Shown: positions 18,287-27,614 of the stretch, piece after piece
Numbering within the stretch: the stretch's first letter is position 1
Layout of the letters: every line of letters starts with the position of its first letter
From: Leptolyngbya ohadii IS1
GTDB taxonomy: Bacteria > Cyanobacteriota > Cyanobacteriia > Elainellales > Elainellaceae
Length of the DNA: 64,000 nt
Assembly (NCBI RefSeq): GCF_002215035.1
Contig: NZ_NKFP01000006.1
Coordinates: 3,563,080 to 3,627,079, forward strand
Direction of reading: 5' to 3'
Notes under the pieces: model-generated
Told to the model about the DNA's origin: nothing
Databases searched by the model: none
What the model saw: the letters and a program-made list of their open reading frames with translations, nothing else
Translations under genes and position numbers: made by a program

Positions 18287-19437
18287 ACCTGGCTTAATCG
18301 ATTATCCAGACGATCGGCGTATCCGGTTAATTCCACATAGCCTTTGCCGTGTAGTGGTCGATCGGCTACCTCTCCCTCAAACGACACTGCGCCTTCCCAG
18401 TAGGTTGCCGTTGAGGTGTTGAGTTCCTGATCCGCCAGCATGGATTTTGCCTGTAGGCTCAGGTTCAGCTTGGGGATTTCAATTTGCCACTTTGCCGGGT
18501 AAGATGCCTTGCTGCGGTTGCTTTTCCAGGTGTCCAGCACATCGATCGTCCAATCCTCCTTTGTCAGCGGCTGAGTGGTTCCGTCCGGTGCAATATAGGT
18601 TCCCGCTGAAGTGGACTCGATCGCCCCATCCTCATGTCTGAGCAGATACAGCATCAGCGCCGAGCCGTTATCAAACTGCATGGAGAACCAATCCCAGCCT
18701 ACGGTTCCTGGCGTAAGCGAACTGGTGGAATACTCGTGATCCTTCCAGTTGGTTCCACTAACGCGATAGGATTTGTCGCCCAGCACGATCGTCCCTTCAG
18801 TCGGCTGCTGTACCAGCGAGTAGTAGTAGGACGCATTCCCCGGTTCCCGTCCCTTCACGCTCAATCCCCGATCGCCCTGAAGAATCGGCGGCAGGGTTTG
18901 ACTCACGACCAGATCGATCGCCGCATCGTCGGATTTTGCTTGCAGGCGGACTTTTCCGGATTCGAGTTCTGTTGCAGACCAGTCTTGCAGCCAAACGTGA
19001 TAGGGCGAAGTTTCTGCCCCCGCCAGTTGGATATTGCCCCGGCTAAACCGCTCGTAGGGATAGAAGTGTTTGCCCTGAATATCGCTGAGGGTAAAGTGCG
19101 CCGAATAGATTTGATTGCCGCGCAGATGAGAAGCCGTGATTTCTGGACTAGACGTTAACGCCTGCCGAAAGAAGGTCAACTGAAAGCCAAACGGACGACC
19201 CTCCTCGGTTTCCAGATTGCCCGTGTAGTACCACCACTCGGTTTGATAGTCTGGATGTGCCCCAAAATCCGCCGGAAAATCCCACGATCGCGGTTCAGTT
19301 GCCTTCTTGAAATTTGCCGACTCTCCGGGAAAATCCAGCCAGGTTAACTGAGTGCTGCTTGCCCATACAGGCGAATTAATCAGGAAAGAGGCACAGGCAA
19401 TAAACAGGATCAATATTAATTTCATTGCTTTTTTCAC
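18283..19437 (-). CDS. AttH/CrtC-like lipocalin-fold secreted protein
   Basis: A 384-residue exported protein. Residues 1-27 form a signal peptide (LILILFIACASFL...VWA). The mature part has the AttH/CrtC signature: HPDYQTEWWYYTGNL, FGFQLTFFR, and GTNWKDHEYSTS followed by GWDWFSMQF. CrtC enzymes hydrate carotenoids, while AttH proteins accompany FtsX/LolD-type ABC genes. The same companions occur here: the permease ends 6 bases upstream and the ATPase lies beyond it. An envelope-lipid or secondary-metabolite handling role is more likely than carotenoid hydration, but that is inference. Confidence 0.85.
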   Translation of the reverse strand: MKKAMKLILILFIACASFLINSPVWASSTQLTWLDFPGESANFKKATEPRSWDFPADFGAHPDYQTEWWYYTGNLETEEGRPFGFQLTFFRQALTSSPEITASHLRGNQIYSAHFTLSDIQGKHFYPYERFSRGNIQLAGAETSPYHVWLQDWSATELESGKVRLQAKSDDAAIDLVVSQTLPPILQGDRGLSVKGREPGNASYYYSLVQQPTEGTIVLGDKSYRVSGTNWKDHEYSTSSLTPGTVGWDWFSMQFDNGSALMLYLLRHEDGAIESTSAGTYIAPDGTTQPLTKEDWTIDVLDTWKSNRSKASYPAKWQIEIPKLNLSLQAKSMLADQELNTSTATYWEGAVSFEGEVADRPLHGKGYVELTGYADRLDNRLSQV

Positions 19438-19443
19438 TTCAGA

Positions 19444-22017
19444 TCACTCCTGTCTAACTGCCGCTGCAATATTCATTCGTCCCATCCGAAACGCCGGATA
19501 CAGACCTGCCATCAAAGCCGCGATCATCGCCACCAGAAACGCCTGCCAGAAATACTTGCCCTCCAGCGCCATCTGTAGCGTCCAGCCGAACGATCGCACA
19601 TTAATCACATAGATCAAAATCCACGCCAGCACATAGCCCAACGGCATCGCAAATAGTCCCGCCATTGCGCCCATCAGTCCGGTTTCCAGCAGGGTTAAGC
19701 CGCCGAACTGTCGCGGAGTCATGCCCGTGGCGCGAAGGATGCCAATCTCACGGGTGCGTTCAAGCTGCAAACTCATCAGCGTACTCAACACGCCTATAAA
19801 GGCAACGACAACCGCCAATAATCTCAGCGCATCCGTAATGGCAAAGGTGCGATCGAAAATTTCCAGCGATCCCTGCCTTAGACTGACGTTCGACTGCACA
19901 GAAAGGGTTTGCTGATCCTTGAATCGATCGCGGATCGCATCCACAACTTTTTCGACATCTACTCCGGGCTGCACAAAGAGTCCCAGGGAAGCCACGCTGT
20001 TTTCGTGCCAGAATCGCTCATAAAGATCGTTATCCAGAATAATCGTGCCGCGATCGGACGAGTAATCGTAGAACACTGCCAGAACGGGGAAAGTGTGATT
20101 GCCTTCCGGCGTGAGGAGTGTGATTGTCTCCGGGGATTCCGTGATGCCTTCGCGCAGAATTAGAGCCTCCGAGATAATTGCACCTTCACCGAGATCGAGT
20201 GCATCCCAGGGATCTTTACCCAGGTCGGGACGAATCCAGGCGTAGGGACGTTTGCCCTGAGAGACATCGCCATTAGCAGAAATTAGCTTTACCTGCTTGT
20301 TGTAGTCCACCACCTGCACATCAGCGTCGCTGTAAGTGACGGCTTTCTCAATGCCGGGGAAGGCTCTAAGCTCCTCCACGATCGCCGGATTTACCTTACC
20401 CAAGACGCGATTTGCCGTTGTACTGGGAGGCGACACATAGATATCCGCCTGCAAGGTCTGATCGAGCCACTGCACCACGGTTCCGCGAAACGAGCCGACC
20501 ATAATCGACACGCCGACAATCACCGACACCGACACCATCAGAGCCGCGATCGCCACCGAGGTTCGACTGAGCGATCGAAGAATGTCCCGTGGCGCAAGTT
20601 TGCCGAAAAGTCCGAGGGTTTGCTGACCCACTGCACTAAAGCCCTGCATCAGGACGGTAATCAACGGCGGAGTTAGCAGTGCAGCCCCTAACAGTACAGC
20701 AAACAGTCCCGCGAAGGAGGCAACCAATCCGCCCGACTGCCAGCGCAGCAGCAGAATTCCGGCGATCGTCATGCCCACCCAGGCAATTACCAGATTCGGC
20801 AGCAGGGATCGGACTTTGCTCTCCAGGGTCGATCGCTGAAGGGTGAGACTAGGCGCAGAATTCATCGCTTCGATCGCAGGCAGAGCAGACGCAAACAAAG
20901 CAGAGGCAATGCCAATCAGAAGACCTTTGGCGATCGTCCAGTTAGACAATGTAACCTGCTGCACGGACACAATAAAGTAAAAGTCGTTGATGGTTTGGGT
21001 GATAAGTCCGACAATACTGCGACCCAACACAATTCCTAACCCAACGCCAATCACAGAGCCAATCACACTAAAGATCGCCGCTTCAGAAAGAATCAAGACA
21101 AATAGCTGTCCCTGCGTTACGCCAATACAGCGCAAAATGCCAAACATGGGACGACGTTGCACCACGCTAAACGTCACGGTGTTGTAGATTAGGAACATCC
21201 CCACCACGAGAGCCAGCAGACTCAGGGCAGTCAGGTTTAGCTCAAACGCAGCCGTCATTTGCTGCACCGCGTTCTTTTGCGCCTCTGCGGTTTCGATTTG
21301 AATACCAGAAGGCAGGAGTTGGGCGATCGTCTCCAGATCTTCACTGTTTCGCACAATCAAATCAATGTGGCTCAAGCGTCCCACCTGATCCAGGATTTCC
21401 TGTGCCGTGGCGATGTCCGCAAACAGAAAATTGCTTAATGCTCGCCGATTGAGAGAATCACTCGTTTCAACGGTTCCCACCAGCTGAACAGTTTTAATTT
21501 TTCCGGCAATATCCAGGTGCAGCGCATCGCCTAAATGAACTCCATAGCGATCGGCGGTTTCCTTCGACAGCACGACCGTATCCGGCTGGGTCAAAAATCG
21601 GACAAAGCCATTGCCGCTGCTGCCCACATCGCTGAAATAGCTGCGAAACGGCGACTCCGCAAACAGATCCACTCCCACCAGTCGCAACGGCTGATTGCCC
21701 AGTTCCGGCACTTTCGCATAGCCCTCAACGACGGGAGCCGCATCAATTTGACCGACTTCTCGCTTCACCTTCGAGTAAACCGTTTCATCAATGCCCGTGG
21801 GGGCGATCGCCACAATCCGATGGGTTGCCTTCCCGGTAATCGCATCTGTCGAAATCGAGAAAGCCCGCTGTGCCGAACCGTTTGCCAGATCGATCGAAAC
21901 CATCATGGCAACGCCGAGCGCAATTCCCAGAACGCACAGCACATAGGGCAGAGGACGCAGTTTGAGTCGCTGGAAAGCCAATCTCCAGAGGGGACGATTT
22001 GAAGTGATAGTCGTCAT
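19444..22017 (-). CDS. FtsX/MacB-type ABC transporter permease (fused, two FtsX domains)
   Basis: An 857-residue permease. The N-terminal span (residues 26-45) is followed by a MacB-type periplasmic domain (to about 250), a first FtsX block (about 260-400), further spans, a second periplasmic region, and a second FtsX block ending GLYPAFRMGRMNIAAAVRQE. The E/G-rich conserved loops RTREIGILRATGMTPRQ and RRPMFGILRCIGVTQGQ mark the two FtsX copies. It equals AttF and AttG joined in one chain. Starts two bases after the ATPase stop. Such systems work by mechanotransmission on envelope lipids or proteins. Confidence 0.93.
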   Translation of the reverse strand: MTTITSNRPLWRLAFQRLKLRPLPYVLCVLGIALGVAMMVSIDLANGSAQRAFSISTDAITGKATHRIVAIAPTGIDETVYSKVKREVGQIDAAPVVEGYAKVPELGNQPLRLVGVDLFAESPFRSYFSDVGSSGNGFVRFLTQPDTVVLSKETADRYGVHLGDALHLDIAGKIKTVQLVGTVETSDSLNRRALSNFLFADIATAQEILDQVGRLSHIDLIVRNSEDLETIAQLLPSGIQIETAEAQKNAVQQMTAAFELNLTALSLLALVVGMFLIYNTVTFSVVQRRPMFGILRCIGVTQGQLFVLILSEAAIFSVIGSVIGVGLGIVLGRSIVGLITQTINDFYFIVSVQQVTLSNWTIAKGLLIGIASALFASALPAIEAMNSAPSLTLQRSTLESKVRSLLPNLVIAWVGMTIAGILLLRWQSGGLVASFAGLFAVLLGAALLTPPLITVLMQGFSAVGQQTLGLFGKLAPRDILRSLSRTSVAIAALMVSVSVIVGVSIMVGSFRGTVVQWLDQTLQADIYVSPPSTTANRVLGKVNPAIVEELRAFPGIEKAVTYSDADVQVVDYNKQVKLISANGDVSQGKRPYAWIRPDLGKDPWDALDLGEGAIISEALILREGITESPETITLLTPEGNHTFPVLAVFYDYSSDRGTIILDNDLYERFWHENSVASLGLFVQPGVDVEKVVDAIRDRFKDQQTLSVQSNVSLRQGSLEIFDRTFAITDALRLLAVVVAFIGVLSTLMSLQLERTREIGILRATGMTPRQFGGLTLLETGLMGAMAGLFAMPLGYVLAWILIYVINVRSFGWTLQMALEGKYFWQAFLVAMIAALMAGLYPAFRMGRMNIAAAVRQE

Positions 22018-22019
22018 AG

Positions 22020-22769
22020 CTAAACCGCGATCTCCTTCAGCGTATCCGGCTGAATTGTTACCGGAATCAAATGTCCATCCTGCACCCGCAGCACTCGATC
22101 GGCGAACTTAGCAATCTCCGGGTTATGGGTCGCCATAATCAAAGTCCTGTGAGTTTTGCGCGTCAGATCCAGCAAAAGCTGAAGCACCTTCTCTCCCGTC
22201 TCCTCATCCAGATTTCCGGTCGGTTCATCTGCCAGTACTAGCTGCGGATCGTGAGCCAGTGCCCGTGCGATCGCAACTCGCTGCTGCTGTCCTCCCGAAA
22301 GTTTGTCGGGGTAAGTGTTTTGGCGATCGGCTAAACCCACCTGCTCCAAAAGCTTTTTCGCGGACTGCTGTGCCTCTTTGGGCGATCGTCCGGCGAGTTC
22401 CTGCGGCAGGGTGACGTTCTCCAGGACGGTGAGCGTGGCAATCAGATTAAAGAACTGAAACACAAAGCCAATCTGGTCGCGGCGGAGCAGGGTACGCGAT
22501 CGTTCACTCATGTCCGTGATTGCTTCCCCGTTAATCCGAATCGTGCCCGACGAAGGCTGATCAATGCCGCTCACCAGATTCAGCAGGGTACTCTTGCCGC
22601 TGCCGCTATTTCCCAGAAGCACGACAAATTCTCCCGGCTTAAAGGTCAGTGTCACCTGGTTTAGAACCGTCCGCTGGGTTTCCCCCTCCTGGAAAGTTTT
22701 GCTAACATTCTCCAGTTCCACCAGAGCGCCCTGGTTGCTTTTGTTGTTGATCTGCTGTTCGCTGCCCAC
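22020..22769 (-). CDS. ABC transporter ATP-binding protein (LolD/MacB-like)
   Basis: A 249-residue ATPase of the LolD/MacB/FtsE class. Walker A is GNSGSGKST, the Q-loop is in [18 protein letters not shown], the signature is [15 protein letters not shown] and Walker B is [12 protein letters not shown]. The QFFNLI and DEPTGNLD sequences are characteristic of type VII ABC systems. The start is GTG 22769 with GAGGTGA six bases upstream. First gene of a tight three-gene operon with the FtsX permease and AttH-like protein (gaps of 2 and 6 bases). Confidence 0.95.
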   Translation of the reverse strand: MGSEQQINNKSNQGALVELENVSKTFQEGETQRTVLNQVTLTFKPGEFVVLLGNSGSGKSTLLNLVSGIDQPSSGTIRINGEAITDMSERSRTLLRRDQIGFVFQFFNLIATLTVLENVTLPQELAGRSPKEAQQSAKKLLEQVGLADRQNTYPDKLSGGQQQRVAIARALAHDPQLVLADEPTGNLDEETGEKVLQLLLDLTRKTHRTLIMATHNPEIAKFADRVLRVQDGHLIPVTIQPDTLKEIAV

Positions 22770-23077
22770 CCGTCACCTCAACTGCTTCAGTTAATCCTTC
22801 CTGATCATAAGCAAGATTTCTTAATAATTCATCTCAGACAAATGAGCAGGCGATCGAATCTATCTTTGGAGCAACGTGAAACCGGAGGCTGGGAATTATG
22901 GTAAGGGCTGCCTCAGCCACCGACTCTTCGCTCTTGAAACAGGACACTGAGCAGCGCTGCGATTCATTATTCAGACACGAACTATTCACTAAGGCTTATG
23001 CGCCCCGACAGCCAACGTTATTAGCATAGCGATCGACCCCCCAAAGCATGCTCAATTGCAGCATCAGTGACAACATG
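22770..23077. other. divergent intergenic region between the ABC cassette and wrbA
   Basis: 308 bases holding the two divergent promoters. No clear gene, hairpin or repeat was recognised. A short frame at 22898 lacks support. Confidence 0.45.
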
Positions 23078-23707
23078 ATGGATACCGTTAAAGTTCTCAT
23101 CCCCTTCTATTCGCGCAATGGCTCGACAGAAGCCCTCGCAAAAGCGATCGCTGAAGGCGCACAGTCAGAAGGAGCAGAAGTTACCCTGCGTCGCTGCCGG
23201 GAAGTGGTTTCACGCGAAGTTATGACCAAAGCAGAAGGGTGGATCGAAAACGCCGATCGCATGAACACGATTTACGAAGCCCCTACCCCCACTGATGCCG
23301 AAACTGCCGATGCCATTATCTTTGGCTCTCCCACCCGCTTTGGGGCAATGTCGTCTGAACTGAAAGCCTACATCGACTCGCTGGGCGGGCTGTGGTTCCA
23401 GGGAAAACTGGTTGGCAAAGTCGGAAGTGCTTTTACCTCAACCTCTAGCGTGCATGGCGGCAATGAAAGCACCGTGATTTCGATGTACAACCCAATGGCA
23501 CACCTGGGGCTAATTATCGTGCCGCTGGGCTATGCCGATCCCTCGCTGTTTAAAGCAGGCACTCCCTACGGAGCTTCCACCGTTTCGGGACAGGAAAACA
23601 ATCCTCCCACCCCTGATGATATCGAGGTCGCCCGATTCCAGGGTAAGCGCGTTGCACAGGTTGCCCATGCCCTCAAGAAGGTCGGTGAAACAGCAACGAA
23701 GCAGTAG
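23078..23707 (+). CDS. wrbA: NAD(P)H:quinone oxidoreductase WrbA
   Basis: A flavodoxin-fold FMN enzyme of about 209 residues that reduces quinones by two electrons, protecting against oxidative stress. The phosphate-binding loop is FYSRNGSTEALAKAI; FGSPTRFGAMSSELKAYID and FTSTSSVHGGNESTVISM are WrbA signatures, and GLIIVPLGY with GASTVSG completes the active site. I use ATG 23078 (MDTVKVLIPFYS), as in homologues; ATG 23048 and 23075 are in frame upstream, none with a strong ribosome-binding site. Confidence 0.95.
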   Translation: MDTVKVLIPFYSRNGSTEALAKAIAEGAQSEGAEVTLRRCREVVSREVMTKAEGWIENADRMNTIYEAPTPTDAETADAIIFGSPTRFGAMSSELKAYIDSLGGLWFQGKLVGKVGSAFTSTSSVHGGNESTVISMYNPMAHLGLIIVPLGYADPSLFKAGTPYGASTVSGQENNPPTPDDIEVARFQGKRVAQVAHALKKVGETATKQ

Positions 23708-23907
23708 GTCGTCCCAAAAATTCCTCCAATCTTCTCTTAAAAAGACCCTGTTGCAAAATCCTCTTCACCGGGAACACTCACATCGATCGCCTATTTGACC
23801 GCTACTTAGCCGGATTCCTGGAAACACTCCTGAAAAGGGATAAAGAGTGACAAACCGTTTCCAAGAGTCTATCCGTTTATCGGTTTAGATTGCTGTGAGG
23901 TACCGCT

Positions 23908-24567
23908 GTGAAGTACGAAATTCGCTATAAACCTGCCTTTGCCACCATTTTCCTGACGCTGCAACCGGGCGATCGAGTCACCGCCGAAGCAGGCGCAATG
24001 GTGAGCATGGCAAGCCGTCTGTCTATGATCACTCAGTTTTCCGGCGGCTTAATTCCGGCACTGCTCAAGAAGTTTTTTGGCGGTGAATCCCTGTTCGTTA
24101 ACGAGTTCAAGAACACTACGGGAGAGCCGCTAGACCTGGTACTCAGCCAGAACATGATCGGCGACGTTGTTGTCGTAGAGCTGAAGAACAACGAAATCTG
24201 CTTCCAGCCCGGAGCCTACATCGCTCACACCCCCGGAGTACAGATGGGCGTAAGCTGGGCAGGCTTTTCAAGCTGGCTCTCCGGCGAAGGACTCTTCAAA
24301 CTGAAGCTTAGCGGCAAAGGACTGGTCTTCTTTGGCGGCTACGGTGGCATTACGCAAAAGCGAGTCAACGGCGAATACATCGTAGACAGCGGACACCTTC
24401 TCGCCTACGACCCCCAAATCAAAATGAACCTCAAACTCGCAAGCGGACTGGTCAGCTCTGTTACCTCCGGCGAAGGACTGATCAACCGCCTTTCCGGTCA
24501 AGGACGAATTTACCTTCAATCTCGCAGCGTAGATGGTTTGGTGCGCTTTGTGAGATCAAAACTTTAG
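23908..24567 (+). CDS. AIM24 family protein, copy 1
   Basis: A 219-residue AIM24/TIGR00266 protein, an all-beta fold of unknown biochemical role in bacteria (the yeast relative affects mitochondrial inner membranes). Family blocks: AEAGAMVSM, FFGGESLFVNEF, SGEGLFKLKLSGKGLVF and VNGEYIVDSGHLLAYD. GTG 23908 follows GAGG seven bases upstream. It is the first of three adjacent paralogues, 12 bases before copy 2. It differs from copies 2 and 3 in the last third (IKMNLKLASGL), so it is the most diverged copy. Confidence 0.92.
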   Translation: MKYEIRYKPAFATIFLTLQPGDRVTAEAGAMVSMASRLSMITQFSGGLIPALLKKFFGGESLFVNEFKNTTGEPLDLVLSQNMIGDVVVVELKNNEICFQPGAYIAHTPGVQMGVSWAGFSSWLSGEGLFKLKLSGKGLVFFGGYGGITQKRVNGEYIVDSGHLLAYDPQIKMNLKLASGLVSSVTSGEGLINRLSGQGRIYLQSRSVDGLVRFVRSKL

Positions 24568-24579
24568 GAGCATCCCCCT

Positions 24580-25257
24580 ATGCAACTCGACATCCTCCAC
24601 CGACCCGACAGCGCGATCGCCAAAATCGACCTGGCTCCTAGAGAAGAAATCACCGCAGAAGCGGGAGCAATGGTTGCCATGAGTGCCAGCCTGGATGTGA
24701 ACACCACCCTGCGAAAGGGAAAAGGCGGCGGCGTTTTGGGTGGACTCAAGCGCATGATTGCGGGCGAATCGTTATTCTTGAGTGTATTTCGCTCCGGTAG
24801 TGCCTCTGCTGAACTCTACCTTGCCCCTAAGTTGATGGGCGATATTGTGGCGTACCCGCTCAACGGCACAGATTTAGTCATTCAATCGACGGCTTATCTA
24901 GCATCGACGGGCGGTGTAAACCTGGATCTGGGATTTCAGGGCTTCCAGTCACTCTTTTCCGGCGAGTCGATTTTCTGGCTGACCGCAAGCGGCAGGGGGC
25001 TAGTGCTGCTCAATGCTTTTGGGAGTGTGTATGAGGTGGATGTGGACGGGGAATATATCGTTGATACGGGAAATATTGTCGCCTTTGAAAATACCCTCAG
25101 CTTTTCAATTACAAAACCTGGTTCTAGCTGGCTGGGTGCATTTGCAGGCGGTGAGGGATTCGTCTGTCGATTCAAAGGAAAGGGCAAACTCTACTGTCAA
25201 ACTCACAGTGCCCGTGCCTTCGGTCAGATTGTAGGCAGCAGGCTCCCGCCCCGTTAA
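24580..25257 (+). CDS. AIM24 family protein, copy 2
   Basis: A 225-residue AIM24-family protein with AEAGAMVAMSASLDV, MIAGESLFLSVF, FSGESIFWLTASGRGLVL, DGEYIVDTGNIVAFEN and GGEGFVCRFKGKGKLYCQT. It carries a shorter N-terminus than copy 3, beginning directly with the first strand (MQLDILHRPDSAIAKIDL). GAG is seen 10 bases before ATG. The 12-base spacing from copy 1 indicates translation from the same transcript. Function unknown; soluble and probably multimeric by family precedent. Confidence 0.92.
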   Translation: MQLDILHRPDSAIAKIDLAPREEITAEAGAMVAMSASLDVNTTLRKGKGGGVLGGLKRMIAGESLFLSVFRSGSASAELYLAPKLMGDIVAYPLNGTDLVIQSTAYLASTGGVNLDLGFQGFQSLFSGESIFWLTASGRGLVLLNAFGSVYEVDVDGEYIVDTGNIVAFENTLSFSITKPGSSWLGAFAGGEGFVCRFKGKGKLYCQTHSARAFGQIVGSRLPPR

Positions 25258-25322
25258 GTCCAGGGAAAATGTTCCAGCCCGATCGCGCATAAACCTTTTG
25301 ACACCTCTCTTTCCAACCTCCT

Positions 25323-26039
25323 ATGACCAGCACCAAACGCCCGACGAACTCCGACTTTGCTTATCAGATTGAACATGCGCCCGCCTATGCTTCTCTGTCG
25401 ATCGATCTTCGTCCTGGTCAGACGCTCCTGGTCGAATCGGGGGCAATGGCAGCAATGGACAGTCACATTCAGATGAAATCGAAGGTTAAAGGTGGCTTGA
25501 TGAAAGGCATCGGTCGGATGCTGGGCGGCGAGTCGCTATTTTTGAGTGAATTTACAGCCGTCGATCGCCCAGGCGAACTTGTCCTTTCCCCAAAGGTTCC
25601 AGGCGATATCCAGTATTACCGTCTGGACGGCAGCAAAAGCCTGATGGTTCAATCTTCGGGATTTGTGGCAGCCAGTTCCACCGTACAGCTCGATACGCAG
25701 TTTCAGGGCGCAAAAGGCTTTTTTAGCGGCGAATCGCTGTTTCTGCTGCGGGCATCCGGAACAGGGGATTTGTGGTTTAGCTCCTACGGCGGCATCCTGG
25801 AAATTCCGGTATCAGGGGAGTATCTGGTCGATACGGGCTACATTGTGGCATTTGAGGAAACGCTGCAATACAAAGTCGAGATGCTGGGCGGATTATCGTT
25901 CAAAGGACTGAAAACGGGCATTTTGGGCGGTGAGGGGTTGGTCTGTCGCTTGCGGGGTACGGGCAAGCTCTGGATACAGTCGCGCCAGCTTTATCCGCTG
26001 ATTAACTTCCTTCATCCTTTTCGACCTGTACGAGATTAA
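25323..26039 (+). CDS. AIM24 family protein, copy 3
   Basis: A 238-residue AIM24-family protein: VESGAMAAMDSHIQM, MLGGESLFLSEF, FSGESLFLLRASGTGDLWF, SGEYLVDTGYIVAFEE and LGGEGLVCRLRGTGKLWIQ. It is closer to copy 2 than to copy 1 in the GEYIVDTG and GEGxVCR blocks, which suggests two rounds of duplication. It lies 65 bases after copy 2 and 42 bases before the M48 peptidase, all in one direction. Confidence 0.92.
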   Translation: MTSTKRPTNSDFAYQIEHAPAYASLSIDLRPGQTLLVESGAMAAMDSHIQMKSKVKGGLMKGIGRMLGGESLFLSEFTAVDRPGELVLSPKVPGDIQYYRLDGSKSLMVQSSGFVAASSTVQLDTQFQGAKGFFSGESLFLLRASGTGDLWFSSYGGILEIPVSGEYLVDTGYIVAFEETLQYKVEMLGGLSFKGLKTGILGGEGLVCRLRGTGKLWIQSRQLYPLINFLHPFRPVRD

Positions 26040-26044
26040 TTTGG

Positions 26045-26080
26045 GACGCTCGAATACTCAAAGACGCTCGAATACTCAAA
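26045..26080 (+). repeat. perfect 18-base tandem duplication upstream of M48 gene
   Basis: GACGCTCGAATACTCAAA occurs twice, head to tail, and ends one base before the ATG of the peptidase gene. It contains no Shine-Dalgarno sequence. Confidence 0.9.
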
Positions 26081-26081
26081 T

Positions 26082-26900
26082 ATGACGATCGAACTACCGC
26101 CCGGAATGGCGGACTATAGCGAAAACTCTCCCCCACCCCAAAATCGCCAGATTGTTTTGCTGCTTGGCTTCTTTGCCGGACTCGCGATCGCCTTTCTGCT
26201 GTCGATCGATCTCATGATCGGGGTGCTAGTAGGCTGGATTCCGCCCCAGGTAGAACAGCAGTTAGGTGCGCTGATTGTCCCGTCTTTTGAACAGCAGGCA
26301 AAACCCTCCGCCACGCAGGACAGCCTGAACCAACTGCTCGATCGCCTCAAGCCCCACCTTCCTGCCGAACAGCAGCGAAATTATCGGGTGCTATACATCC
26401 CCGACTCCACGGTGAACGCTCTGGCAATACCGGGCGATCGCATCATTCTCTACAAGGGATTGATCGATCAGGCAGAATCCGAGAACGAATTGATGATGGT
26501 TTTGGGACACGAACTTGGTCATTTCGCCCATCGGGATCATCTGCGGCAGCTTGGACGGGGTTTGCTGTGGCAAATTGCGATTTCGAGCTTCTTCGGAGAT
26601 TTAAACGGACTGCAATCGATCGCCCTTTCCGCCACCCAAATGCTCAGCAATTCCAGCTTCTCCCAAACTCAGGAATATCGCGCCGACGAGATGGGCATTA
26701 CCCTTCTACAAAAAACCTACGGACAGGTCGCCGGAGCCACGGATTTCTTTGCTCGCCTGAGTGAGAAGGAAAACTTCGCGATCGATTTCCTCACGACTCA
26801 CCCTAATCCTGATCAGCGCGTTCGCCGATTAGAGCAAATCATTCAGAAGAATGGTTGGAAAGTAGGGGAGCGATTCCCCTTCAGAGACAATACGAAGTAA
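26082..26900 (+). CDS. membrane-anchored M48 family metalloprotease
   Basis: A 272-residue zinc peptidase of the HtpX/Ste24/BepA clan. An N-terminal span (about residues 24-50) anchors it; the zinc motif HELGHFAHRDH begins near residue 143, and the third ligand region is EYRADEMGITLL. TTHPNPDQRVRRLEQI near the C-terminus is the usual M48 end. It may process membrane or envelope proteins. The gene follows three AIM24 paralogues and probably shares their transcript. A perfect 18-base tandem repeat stands where a ribosome-binding site would be. Confidence 0.92.
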   Translation: MTIELPPGMADYSENSPPPQNRQIVLLLGFFAGLAIAFLLSIDLMIGVLVGWIPPQVEQQLGALIVPSFEQQAKPSATQDSLNQLLDRLKPHLPAEQQRNYRVLYIPDSTVNALAIPGDRIILYKGLIDQAESENELMMVLGHELGHFAHRDHLRQLGRGLLWQIAISSFFGDLNGLQSIALSATQMLSNSSFSQTQEYRADEMGITLLQKTYGQVAGATDFFARLSEKENFAIDFLTTHPNPDQRVRRLEQIIQKNGWKVGERFPFRDNTK

Positions 26901-27008
26901 TCACCCCTTTCTATGTAGTATGGGGCTCTAATTAAAGTTGGAGCTAGAAAACTGCTATGTAATTTTTTGGCTTAGGTGAATACATAAATACTATCAAAAG
27001 GACAGTCG

Positions 27009-27614
27009 ATGCAATTTGTGGATTGGATTTCCTGGTTAGAAAAGTTTTGCGTTATTCAAGACATTGATGACGCTACAGAAGCGGTGACTGCTGCACAGCT
27101 TGAGACGCTAGAACAAGAGAATCATTTTGTTCTTCCAAGTGACTATAAAAAGTTTTGCGAAGTTTTTGGAACTTGTTTATTTTCTGAAGGGCAGCGAGTC
27201 TATGTTCCTAACATTCGGCTTTCTGAAAATTTCTTGTATCCTTTGCGAGAAACACTATCCGTTATATATGAAACTGACGCTCCTCCTATCGGGATTAGTC
27301 CAGAAATACTTCCAAGAGTTGAAAGGATGTTAACTGGAGAGGGGCTTGTATTTAGCGATAGTACAACTGCAAAAATTTACATATTTGATCTTGCTTCGTA
27401 TCAAAAATCTGATGAGAGTTGCGATATCTGGGAAGCAAGTGGCGAGGGAGAGCCTGAAGATTTTTCCTACATAGGAAGAAGTTTTTATGACTTCTTTTTA
27501 AAGTTCTGTTTGCAAATAGATAATCTTTCAGGCTCCGATACTTCTCCTTTTGCTTTTTCACGGCGAAAAAGAAAACTAATTAGATTTAACTCTAGTGAAA
27601 TGTTAGATTTCTAA
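27009..27614 (+). CDS. SMI1/KNR4-like protein (possible orphan immunity protein)
   Basis: A 201-residue protein whose first half looks like the SMI1/KNR4 (SUKH) fold: AQLETLEQENHFVLPSDYKKF followed by a turn and FGTCLF. LPSDYKxF is the most typical element of that superfamily. SUKH proteins are often immunity partners of secreted polymorphic toxins. The gene is clearly more AT-rich than its neighbours, lacks HIP1 sites and has no adjacent toxin gene. I infer recent acquisition or remnant status. The C-terminal KRKLIRFNSSE part is not recognised. Confidence 0.6.
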   Translation: MQFVDWISWLEKFCVIQDIDDATEAVTAAQLETLEQENHFVLPSDYKKFCEVFGTCLFSEGQRVYVPNIRLSENFLYPLRETLSVIYETDAPPIGISPEILPRVERMLTGEGLVFSDSTTAKIYIFDLASYQKSDESCDIWEASGEGEPEDFSYIGRSFYDFFLKFCLQIDNLSGSDTSPFAFSRRKRKLIRFNSSEMLDF

